A stretch of DNA of 5,096 bases. Origin: CBDUXZ01 sp965371325 [NCBI: uncultured bacterium] (GTDB lineage Bacteria; JAUYMQ01). A program made the translations under genes and the position numbers. The stretch covers positions 1-5,096 of the forward strand of contig CBDUXZ010000179.1 of NCBI GenBank assembly GCA_965371325.1. Direction: 5' to 3'. Below the pieces are notes generated by a model. It did no database searches and was not told where the DNA came from. It saw only the letters and a program-made list of their open reading frames with translations. Below, in pieces: positions 1 to 5,096 of the stretch. The stretch's first letter is position 1; each line of letters begins with the position of its first letter.

Positions 1-701
1 TGGTTTCGGCGCAGGTTGATCCGAAACGGAGGATCGTCGAGCAGTACGAGCCCCGGATGGTGCGCCAGGTTGTCTCCGAGCAGACCGCTCGCAAGGTGAC
101 CAGGTACATGCAGGGCGTTCCCGAGGAAGGTGGAACGGGAAGGGCGGCGAGCATAGCCGGCTTCGCGGTGGCCGGGAAGACCGGAACGGCGCAGAAGGTC
201 GCGGAAGGACGGCGGGGCTACTCGTCAAAGCGCATCGGCTCCTTCATCGGTTTCGTTCCCGCCGACAATCCGCGGCTCGCCATCAGCGTGATCATTGACG
301 AGCCCGAAGGGCTTCCCTACGGCGGGAAAGTGGCGGCTCCGGTCTTTCGGGAAATCGCCGAGAAGGCCCTCACCTACCTGAGAGTTCCTCCCGACCCGAT
401 GGCACCGGGGCAGAGGGTGACGCTGCAGGCGATGCACGGGAAACCGACGCGTTACCGGCGCGAGAGACACGCCCGGCGCAGCGCGAAACGCGCTACGGTA
501 AAAACAGTGGCGCTCGAACCCCGCATCCCCGACTTCAAGGGAAAAACCATGCGGGATGCACTCGCTTTTTCGCAAGCGCAGAATGTCAGGGTTAAGCTGG
601 AGGGGAGCGGCGTCGTCGTCCGGCAGAGTCCGGCGGCGGGTCAGCGCATCGAGCCTGGAACAGTCATCAAGCTGAAATTCTCACGGGCGGGATCGCCATG
701 A
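1..701 (+). CDS. ftsI: FtsI / PBP3 septal peptidoglycan transpeptidase, C-terminal part with PASTA domain (5' truncated by window)
   Basis: Class B penicillin-binding protein that cross-links septal peptidoglycan as part of the divisome; it acts on the outer face of the inner membrane. The reading frame enters at base 3 with no start codon in view, so about 232 C-terminal residues are seen. The KTGT active-site box lies at bases 177-188 in the context AGKTGTAQKV. It is followed by the family-typical SFIGFVPADNPRLAISVIIDEP stretch (split here as SFIGFVPA then DNPRLAISVIIDEP), which completes the transpeptidase fold. The catalytic SxxK and SxN motifs would lie upstream, outside the window. After the enzyme domain comes a strongly basic linker (bases about 441-506), then one PASTA domain (about 522-683), and the protein ends TGA at 699-701. 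The position directly before murE is the standard dcw location and favours FtsI over other class B PBPs. SpoVD, a PASTA-bearing sporulation paralog, is an alternative name, but the neighbours suit the division enzyme. Confidence 0.93.
   Translation, partial: VSAQVDPKRRIVEQYEPRMVRQVVSEQTARKVTRYMQGVPEEGGTGRAASIAGFAVAGKTGTAQKVAEGRRGYSSKRIGSFIGFVPADNPRLAISVIIDEPEGLPYGGKVAAPVFREIAEKALTYLRVPPDPMAPGQRVTLQAMHGKPTRYRRERHARRSAKRATVKTVALEPRIPDFKGKTMRDALAFSQAQNVRVKLEGSGVVVRQSPAAGQRIEPGTVIKLKFSRAGSP
522..683 (+). other. PASTA domain at the C-terminus of FtsI
   Basis: The last ~54 residues of the FtsI product read as a single PASTA domain: an opening PDFKGKTMRDAL helix segment, a central VRVKLEGSG strand, then VVVRQSPAAGQRIEPGT and a closing IKLKFS strand. 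The QSPAAGxxxxPGTxIKL pattern is the family hallmark. PASTA domains are known from PBP2x, SpoVD and Ser/Thr kinases of Gram-positives, and occur in FtsI of some deltaproteobacteria; they are thought to contact peptidoglycan or partner proteins. Binding activity is not predictable from this sequence. Confidence 0.85.
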
Positions 702-702
702 G

Positions 703-714
703 GCCGGGCCCGGC
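703..714. repeat. 12-bp perfect GC palindrome in the ftsI-murE gap
   Basis: The sequence GCCGGGCCCGGC is its own reverse complement and lies immediately after the ftsI stop codon. As RNA it could form only a 4-bp stem with a 4-base loop, and no T tract follows, so it is not a convincing terminator. A protein binding site or chance in GC-rich DNA are both possible. Confidence 0.4.
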
Positions 715-723
715 GAGAGAGAG
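715..723 (+). promoter_or_regulatory. Ribosome binding site of murE
   Basis: The purine run GAGAGAGAG ends 6 bases before the murE ATG at 730. It is only a partial match to the Shine-Dalgarno consensus, but it is the only purine-rich stretch in the gap and is correctly spaced. It supports the start at 730 rather than the ATG at 698, which is out of frame with murE. Confidence 0.6.
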
Positions 724-729
724 CTCACC

Positions 730-2256
730 ATGCGACTCGGAGATCTGCTCGAAGCGGCAGCATCGGTCCGCGGGGGGAATCTGGAACGGGAGGTCGCGTT
801 CCTGACGTCCGATTCCAGGCGGGTGAGCCCCGGCAGCGTCTTTGTGGCGGTTCCGGGATTGATTACCAACGGTCATCGATTTATCGCCGACGCTCTACGG
901 CAGGGAGCGGTGGCAATTGTCGGTCAAAACCTTGAGGCGGTTCCGCCAGAGGTCGCCGCCGTAGAGGTCGCGGATAGCCGCATCGCCCTGGGCCTGCTTG
1001 CAGCGCGGTTCTATGGCGACCCGTCGCGGGAAATGCTGGTGGTGGGGGTAACGGGAACCAATGGAAAGACCACCACGGCATACCTCGTCGAATCTCTCCT
1101 CAGGGAGGCGAAGTGGCGGGTCGGAATCGTCGGCACGGTCGAATACCGCTGGGCCGGAGAGAGGCATCCGGCGCCACACACCACTCCGGAATCCTCGGAG
1201 CTGCAGTCGCTTCTCCGGAGGATGCGTGACGCCGGGTGTGACGCCGCCGTCATCGAGATTTCAAGCCATGCGCTCGATCTTCATCGCCTTGCGGGATGCG
1301 ACGTGGACGTGGGTGTCTTCACGAATCTCACCCACGATCACCTCGACTACCACGGCTCCATGGAGGGCTACTTCGAGGCCAAGGCGCGCCTCTTCTCCGA
1401 GCATCTCGCGGAGCCGGAGGTGAAGCGACCGCGCTGGGCGGTGGTGAACACGGATGATCCGCGAGCGCCCGATCTGCTCGCCCGAACGCCCTGCAGCGCG
1501 ATTACTTATGCGACCCGCTCCGAGGCGCGCGTGACGGCTTGGGAAGTGAAGCTGGGACTGGAGGGAATTCGCGCCGAGGTAGTAACGCCGTCGGGGGGCA
1601 TCGAGCTGCGATCGCCGCTGATCGGAATGCACAACCTTTCGAACCTTCTCGGGGCGGTATCGGTCGGCATCGCCCTGGATATTCCGCTGATGACGATCCG
1701 TCGGGGCGTTGGCGGTCTCGAGCGGGTTCCGGGTCGAATGGACCGGGCGGGGAAGGCGGATGACCCTCACGTCTTTGTTGATTACGCCCATACGCCCGAC
1801 GCGCTTGAAAGAATGCTCGGAGCGGCCGCGAAGCTTGCTCCGGGAGGACTCATCGCGGTCTTCGGATGCGGTGGCGATAGGGATCGCGCGAAGCGCCCCG
1901 TCATGGGGGAGGTGGCGGCTCGCCAGGCCAGGCTCACAATCGTCACGAGCGACAATCCGCGCACGGAAGACCCGCTCGCGATCATCGAAGAGATTCTGGC
2001 CGGAGTCCGGCGCGCCGGTGGCAGGCGCTATGAGGCGGGCGCCCTGAAGGAACTGCCGGGGGAGCCCGGTTACGCGGTTCTCCCCGATCGGCGGGAAGCA
2101 ATCCGCCTGGCCTGCCGGCTGGCGGGGAACGATCGGATTGTCGTCATCGCCGGCAAGGGACACGAGGGATACCAGATCGTCGGTGCAGAGAAACTTCCCT
2201 TCGACGATCGCGAAGAAGCAGTGAAGGCTCTCGGCGCGACCCGGACGGTCCAATGA
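730..2256 (+). CDS. murE: MurE, UDP-MurNAc-L-Ala-D-Glu:meso-diaminopimelate ligase
   Basis: Cytoplasmic ATP-dependent Mur ligase that adds the third stem-peptide residue to UDP-MurNAc-L-Ala-D-Glu. The 508-residue product has the usual length and three-domain order. The N-terminal UDP-binding domain includes TSDSRRV (26-32). The central ATPase domain has the P-loop GTNGKTTT (109-116), TTPES (151-155), FTNLTHDHLDYHG (197-209) and the probable carbamylated lysine K218 in YFEAKARLF. HNLSN (301-305) and ERVPGRM (331-337) lead into the C-terminal domain with DYAHTPD (351-357), GCGGDRDRAKRP (379-390), SDNPRTEDP (407-415) and GKGHE (475-479). The DNPR motif (408-411) is the established signature for meso-DAP rather than L-lysine. 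All expected catalytic motifs are present, so the enzyme should be functional. It starts 28 bases after ftsI and its TGA overlaps the murF start by 4 bases, implying coupled translation. Confidence 0.97.
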   Translation: MRLGDLLEAAASVRGGNLEREVAFLTSDSRRVSPGSVFVAVPGLITNGHRFIADALRQGAVAIVGQNLEAVPPEVAAVEVADSRIALGLLAARFYGDPSREMLVVGVTGTNGKTTTAYLVESLLREAKWRVGIVGTVEYRWAGERHPAPHTTPESSELQSLLRRMRDAGCDAAVIEISSHALDLHRLAGCDVDVGVFTNLTHDHLDYHGSMEGYFEAKARLFSEHLAEPEVKRPRWAVVNTDDPRAPDLLARTPCSAITYATRSEARVTAWEVKLGLEGIRAEVVTPSGGIELRSPLIGMHNLSNLLGAVSVGIALDIPLMTIRRGVGGLERVPGRMDRAGKADDPHVFVDYAHTPDALERMLGAAAKLAPGGLIAVFGCGGDRDRAKRPVMGEVAARQARLTIVTSDNPRTEDPLAIIEEILAGVRRAGGRRYEAGALKELPGEPGYAVLPDRREAIRLACRLAGNDRIVVIAGKGHEGYQIVGAEKLPFDDREEAVKALGATRTVQ

Positions 2257-3650
2257 TTTCCACCGGGACATCGCGCTTTCCCGTCGCCTGGATGGTCCAG
2301 GCGGCGAGGGGCAGGCTCGTCCGGGGACGCGCCGAGGGCGAATTCAGCGGGCTGTCGAATGACACGCGGACCATCCGGCGGGGCGCCCTCTACGTGGCCC
2401 TTCGCGGACATCGGTTTGACGGCCACGAATTCTGCCGAGAGGCGATCCGGAAGGGGGCCGGCGGCGTCCTAATCGAAGCAGGACGGTTGGGCGGAAAAAG
2501 CCTTCCGGCCGCAGCGCGTGTCATCGAGGTGCGAGACACGCTGCGGGCCCTCGGAAGAATCGCCAGGACGCACCGCCGCAGGTTCGACATCCCGGTGATA
2601 GCCATCACGGGCTCGAACGGGAAGACGACCACGAAGGAAATGGCAGCGGCCGTCATCGGGCGGCGTTATCGGGTCCTCAAGACCGAGGGGAACCTGAACA
2701 ATCTGATCGGTCTCCCCCTCTCGCTCCTCCGGCTGGGGCCGGAGCACGAGATCGCCGTCCTCGAACTGGGGATGAACCATTTGGGCGAGATCCGCGACAT
2801 GACGCGGATCTGTGAACCCTCGGTCAGCGTCATCACCAATGTTGGCCCGGCGCATACGGAGAACTTCCGAAACATCGACGAGGTTGCCAGGGCCAAGGGC
2901 GAGCTGTTTCGCACCATGCGCGACGGAACAATCGTCGTGAACGCGGATGACTCCCGGATCATGAAACTGGCGAAGGGGTCGCCACACCGCAGGATCAGTT
3001 TCGGAATAGTGCGACGCGCCAGGCTCCGCGCCGAAGAAATACGGCGGAAAGGCATCGGAGGTATTTCCTTCACGCTTGTTTCGGGGGGGAGGCGCGCACG
3101 GATCTCGCTTCCGGTTCCAGGGCGGTACAACGTGCAGAATGCACTGGCGGCTGCGAGCGCGGCCTTCGCCGTCGGTCTCGGTCCCCCCGATGTGGCTCAC
3201 GGACTTGCAACTTTCGAGAACACCAGGTGGAGGATGGAGATCATGAAGATCGGCAGGAACGTTATCCTCATTAATGACTGTTACAACGCAAACCCGGCAT
3301 CGATGGAGGCCGCCCTGCGATCCTTTTCTGAAATGAAAGGAGACGCCAGGGGCTTCGCGGTTCTCGGCGACATGCTGGAGCTCGGCGACGGAAGCGAGAA
3401 GGCGCATCGCAGTGTGGGAAAACTCGTGCGCGATCTCGGAATAGAGGTGCTCGTCACATACGGACCTCTGTCCGAAGCCACAGCCGAGGAAGCATCCATC
3501 AAAGGGGGCGCAACCGAAGTTTACGTCGGGCAATCACACGACGAGATTGTCTCGAAACTTCGCGGAATGACCCGGGGCAGGGATTGGATCCTCGTGAAGG
3601 GATCACGGGGAATGCAGATGGAGAAGATTGTGGAGGCTTTCGCCGCCTGA
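2253..3650 (+). CDS. murF: MurF, UDP-MurNAc-tripeptide:D-alanyl-D-alanine ligase
   Basis: Cytoplasmic Mur ligase that adds the D-Ala-D-Ala dipeptide to UDP-MurNAc-tripeptide, giving the pentapeptide precursor used by MraY. The 465-residue product is near the usual family length (about 450). Visible motifs are [16 protein letters not shown] (35-50) in the UDP-binding domain, the P-loop [10 protein letters not shown] (120-129), [12 protein letters not shown] (145-156), LELGMN (170-175), TNVGPAH (195-201), AKGELF (214-219), [11 protein letters not shown] (341-351), LGDMLELG (371-378) and [10 protein letters not shown] (448-457). The [14 protein letters not shown] and VKGSRGM motifs separate MurF from MurE and MurC. 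The ATG shares bases with the murE stop (ATGA). Only a weak GGA lies 7 bases upstream, so translation probably depends on ribosomes finishing murE. Two perfect hairpin-capable repeats lie in the coding region. Confidence 0.97.
   Translation: MISTGTSRFPVAWMVQAARGRLVRGRAEGEFSGLSNDTRTIRRGALYVALRGHRFDGHEFCREAIRKGAGGVLIEAGRLGGKSLPAAARVIEVRDTLRALGRIARTHRRRFDIPVIAITGSNGKTTTKEMAAAVIGRRYRVLKTEGNLNNLIGLPLSLLRLGPEHEIAVLELGMNHLGEIRDMTRICEPSVSVITNVGPAHTENFRNIDEVARAKGELFRTMRDGTIVVNADDSRIMKLAKGSPHRRISFGIVRRARLRAEEIRRKGIGGISFTLVSGGRRARISLPVPGRYNVQNALAAASAAFAVGLGPPDVAHGLATFENTRWRMEIMKIGRNVILINDCYNANPASMEAALRSFSEMKGDARGFAVLGDMLELGDGSEKAHRSVGKLVRDLGIEVLVTYGPLSEATAEEASIKGGATEVYVGQSHDEIVSKLRGMTRGRDWILVKGSRGMQMEKIVEAFAA
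2727..2744. repeat. Perfect inverted repeat (7-bp stem, 4-base loop) inside murF
   Basis: CTCCGGC at 2727-2733 pairs perfectly with GCCGGAG at 2738-2744 around a TGGG loop. It lies in the codons for LLRLGPE of MurF. No T run follows, so it is not an intrinsic terminator. Such a repeat may occur by chance in GC-rich coding DNA; no function is claimed. Confidence 0.45.
2788..2811. repeat. Perfect inverted repeat (9-bp stem, 6-base loop) inside murF
   Basis: AGATCCGCG at 2788-2796 pairs perfectly with CGCGGATCT at 2803-2811 around the loop ACATGA, within the codons for EIRDMTRIC. It is the longest perfect hairpin I found in the window, 43 bases after another one. No T tract follows. The role is unknown and may be none. 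Confidence 0.45.
3632..3636 (+). promoter_or_regulatory. Ribosome binding site of mraY
   Basis: A clean GGAGG core lies inside the last codons of murF, with 13 bases between it and the mraY ATG at 3650. The spacing is longer than optimal. The TGATG stop-start overlap means that coupling to murF probably adds to initiation here. Confidence 0.5.
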
Positions 3651-4732
3651 TGCTGTATCACCTCCTTTATCCCCTTCACACGGAATTTTCCGTGTTCAAC
3701 GTCATCCGTTACCTGAGCTTCCGCAGCCTCGCGGCGGCCCTGACGGCTCTTCTCGTCTCGTTCATCCTGGGCCCGATCCTCATCCGCTGGCTCAAGGCCA
3801 AGCAGATAGGGCAACAGATCCGTGAGGACGGACCGAAATCGCACGCCAACAAAGCGGGCACCCCCACCATGGGGGGCGTTCTCATCATCATCGCGGTGAT
3901 AGTGGCCACCCTCCTCTGGGTTGAGTTCGACAACCCTTTCGTCTGGCTGGTGCTGGCGGTCGTTCTGGGATACGGGTCGCTCGGTTTCGTGGACGACTAC
4001 CGAAAGCTCACGAAGCGGAATTCCAAAGGCCTGTCCGTAAAGCAGAAGCTTATCTGGCAATCCCTGATCGCCGCGCTTGTGGGCGGCATTCTCTACGCCC
4101 TCCCCGACAGCCAGTTCGGCACGACTCTGACCGTTCCGTTCTTCAAGAACGCTCAGCCCGATCTGGGGTGGTTCTATATTCCCTTCGTCATGGCAGTGAT
4201 TGTTGGAACGTCAAACGCCGTGAACCTGACGGACGGGCTGGACGGCCTCGCAATCGGACCCGTGCTCACGTGCATGGTGACCTTCGGCTTCATGACTTAC
4301 GCTTCGGGTCACCAGCAGATCTCGGCCTATCTGCAGATCCCATACGTTGCCGGGAGCGGAACGCTCGCAATTCTGTGCGCCGCTGTCGTCGGGGCGGGAC
4401 TGGGATTTCTCTGGTTCAACACCTTCCCGGCCCAGGTGTTCATGGGAGACATGGGGAGCCTTGCCCTCGGCGGAGCTCTCGGCACGGTCGCAGTTGTCAC
4501 GAAGCAGGAGCTTCTGCTCGCCCTCGCCGGCGGGATCTTCGTGCTGGAAGCGCTGAGCGTCATCCTTCAGGTGGTGAGCTTCAAGTGGACCGGCAAGCGC
4601 ATCTTTGCCATGGCCCCCGTTCACCATCATTTTGAACTCCGGGGGTGGGCGGAGCCCAAAATCATCGTGCGTTTCTGGATCATTTCCATCATCCTCGCGA
4701 TGATGGCGCTTTCATCCCTGAAACTACGGTAA
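3650..4732 (+). CDS. mraY: MraY, phospho-N-acetylmuramoyl-pentapeptide transferase
   Basis: Integral membrane enzyme that transfers phospho-MurNAc-pentapeptide from its UDP carrier to undecaprenyl phosphate, making lipid I. The ATG at 3650 gives 360 residues, the same length as E. coli MraY, and the expected N-terminus [17 protein letters not shown]. The open frame continues upstream to an ATG at 3584, but that part is hydrophilic, overlaps murF and lacks family similarity, so it is excluded. Conserved elements are [19 protein letters not shown] (58-76), the catalytic aspartates D115 and D116 in [17 protein letters not shown] (192-201), D267 in FMGDMGS, and the HHH motif at 325-327 in [10 protein letters not shown]. 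About ten hydrophobic segments are visible, for example around 24-46, 74-90, 97-114, 134-150, 174-190, 236-256, 287-309 and 338-356, matching the family topology. TGATG overlap with murF; murD follows closely. Nothing essential is missing. Confidence 0.97.
   Translation: MLYHLLYPLHTEFSVFNVIRYLSFRSLAAALTALLVSFILGPILIRWLKAKQIGQQIREDGPKSHANKAGTPTMGGVLIIIAVIVATLLWVEFDNPFVWLVLAVVLGYGSLGFVDDYRKLTKRNSKGLSVKQKLIWQSLIAALVGGILYALPDSQFGTTLTVPFFKNAQPDLGWFYIPFVMAVIVGTSNAVNLTDGLDGLAIGPVLTCMVTFGFMTYASGHQQISAYLQIPYVAGSGTLAILCAAVVGAGLGFLWFNTFPAQVFMGDMGSLALGGALGTVAVVTKQELLLALAGGIFVLEALSVILQVVSFKWTGKRIFAMAPVHHHFELRGWAEPKIIVRFWIISIILAMMALSSLKLR
3678..3695. repeat. Perfect 18-base inverted repeat near the 5' end of mraY
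   Basis: ACACGGAA at 3678-3685 is the exact reverse complement of TTCCGTGT at 3688-3695, with only TT between. As RNA this gives a 7-bp stem with an ATTT loop, 28 bases into mraY. It covers the codons for the conserved HTEFSVF segment. A translation-dampening hairpin, a protein binding site, or coincidence from codon choice are all possible. Confidence 0.5.
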
Positions 4733-4741
4733 GAGACGGAC

Positions 4742-5096
4742 TTGAATTTGATCGCGGAAGAACCTCGAAACCCCTCCGGACCTGATGGCCGGAACCCGTC
4801 GCCCACGAACCCCGGGCGAGAGCCCGATCTCGCCGGCAGGCGGATGCTTGTCATCGGCCTTGGAGCGACGGGGGTTTCGGCTTCCCGTTTTCTGGCTATA
4901 CGGGGGGCCCGCGTGAGCGTTCAGGATGACGCGCCGCCCGCGGTGCTGGCCGCCGCGCTGCGCGAGGTTGACCCATTCATTGAAGAGAGCCGCCTGGGGG
5001 GGGCGACCTGGCATTATCTTCGGAGTTTCGATCTAATCGTCACCAGTCCGGGCGTTCCGCAGGAAGCGCCTCTGCTCAGGGCCGCCGTGAAAGCCG
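4742..5096 (+). CDS. murD: MurD, UDP-MurNAc-L-alanine:D-glutamate ligase, N-terminal part (3' truncated by window)
   Basis: Cytoplasmic Mur ligase that adds D-glutamate to UDP-MurNAc-L-Ala. Only the UDP-binding N-terminal domain is in view. The Rossmann-like start MLVIGLGATGVSASRFLAIRG (split: MLVIGLGATG, then VSASRFLAIRG), the RVSVQDD strand end, and FDLIVTSPGVPQEAPLLRAAV with the MurD-typical SPG motif identify it. The position after mraY agrees. The ATP P-loop lies beyond the window. The start is uncertain. ATG 4844 has a close AGG (3-base gap) but would begin directly on the first beta strand. The in-frame DLAGRR before it resembles the usual DLKGKR lead-in of MurD, so translation probably begins upstream, where TTG 4742 or TTG 4748 are the only common start codons. 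A TTG start adds a 34-residue Pro/Asn/Arg/Glu-rich tail of unknown role. No frameshift is seen across the 8-G run at 4996-5003. Confidence 0.9.
   Translation, partial: MNLIAEEPRNPSGPDGRNPSPTNPGREPDLAGRRMLVIGLGATGVSASRFLAIRGARVSVQDDAPPAVLAAALREVDPFIEESRLGGATWHYLRSFDLIVTSPGVPQEAPLLRAAVKA
4813..4826 (+). promoter_or_regulatory. Possible GNRA-loop hairpin upstream of the murD ATG
   Basis: CGGGC (4813-4817) pairs with GCCCG (4822-4826) around the loop GAGA, which fits the stable GNRA tetraloop class. It ends 17 bases before the candidate ATG at 4844. If murD starts there, this is leader RNA and could affect ribosome access; if it starts at a TTG near 4742, it is simply coding. It is not a terminator because no T run follows. 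Confidence 0.35.

Noticed and set aside
698-700. ATG overlapping the ftsI stop codon as a murE start
   Set aside because: It is out of frame with murE; the ATG at 730 is in frame, has a spaced purine-rich site, and begins the expected MurE N-terminus.
702-729. Intrinsic terminator or promoter between ftsI and murE
   Set aside because: The palindrome has no following T tract and there is no room or sequence for convincing -35 and -10 boxes in 28 bases.
1261-2271. 336-codon open frame on the minus strand opposite murE
   Set aside because: Its translation shows no recognisable domain and is rich in Arg, Pro and Ser, as expected for the antisense of GC-rich coding DNA. The plus strand holds a complete MurE with all family motifs.
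2469-3533. 354-codon open frame on the minus strand opposite murF
   Set aside because: No family motif is seen and it lies wholly inside murF; long antisense frames are common in GC-rich genes.
3584-3649. Upstream ATG extension of mraY by 22 codons
   Set aside because: The extra residues are hydrophilic, are encoded over the murF C-terminus, and do not match MraY. The ATG at 3650 gives the exact family N-terminus and length.
4775-4793. TCCGG...CCGGA inverted repeat in the mraY-murD junction
   Set aside because: Only a 5-bp stem with a 9-base loop; expected by chance in GC-rich DNA.
1-5096. A previously undescribed system, mobile element, CRISPR array or RNA gene
   Set aside because: Essentially every base is accounted for by five standard dcw genes with intact family motifs; no direct-repeat array, transposase, tRNA-like or rRNA-like sequence was seen.

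Overview
The window is a stretch of a bacterial division and cell wall (dcw) cluster. All genes lie on the + strand, packed almost end to end, in the classical order ftsI (3' part) - murE - murF - mraY - murD (5' part). The DNA is GC-rich with G/C-biased third codon positions. The MurE substrate motif (DNPR) points to meso-diaminopimelate peptidoglycan. The MraY N-terminus ([17 protein letters not shown]) is of the proteobacterial type, and the FtsI carries one C-terminal PASTA domain. Together these suggest a Gram-negative-type, GC-rich bacterium, most likely a deltaproteobacterial (Desulfobacterota/Geobacter-like) lineage or a related phylum. That placement is inference from memory of family patterns, not from a search.

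Layout: 1-701 is the end of the septal transpeptidase FtsI (KTGT active-site box, basic linker, PASTA domain). 702-729 is a 28-base gap holding a 12-bp palindrome and a purine-rich ribosome binding site. 730-2256 is murE. murF (2253-3650) overlaps it by 4 bases (ATGA). mraY (3650-4732) overlaps murF by 1 base (TGATG). murD follows after a short gap; its start is ambiguous (TTG at 4742 or 4748, or ATG at 4844), and it runs off the window end.

Functionally, MurD, MurE and MurF add D-Glu, meso-DAP and D-Ala-D-Ala in turn to UDP-MurNAc-L-Ala in the cytoplasm. MraY moves the finished pentapeptide precursor onto undecaprenyl phosphate in the membrane to make lipid I. FtsI cross-links the polymerised product at the septum. 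The overlaps imply one transcript with translational coupling. No promoter or terminator is visible.

This is ordinary core-genome sequence: no mobile element, CRISPR array, RNA gene or novel system was found. The points worth a second look are the unresolved murD start with a GNRA-loop hairpin just upstream of the ATG, a perfect inverted repeat early in mraY, two perfect hairpins close together in murF, and the basic linker plus PASTA domain of FtsI.
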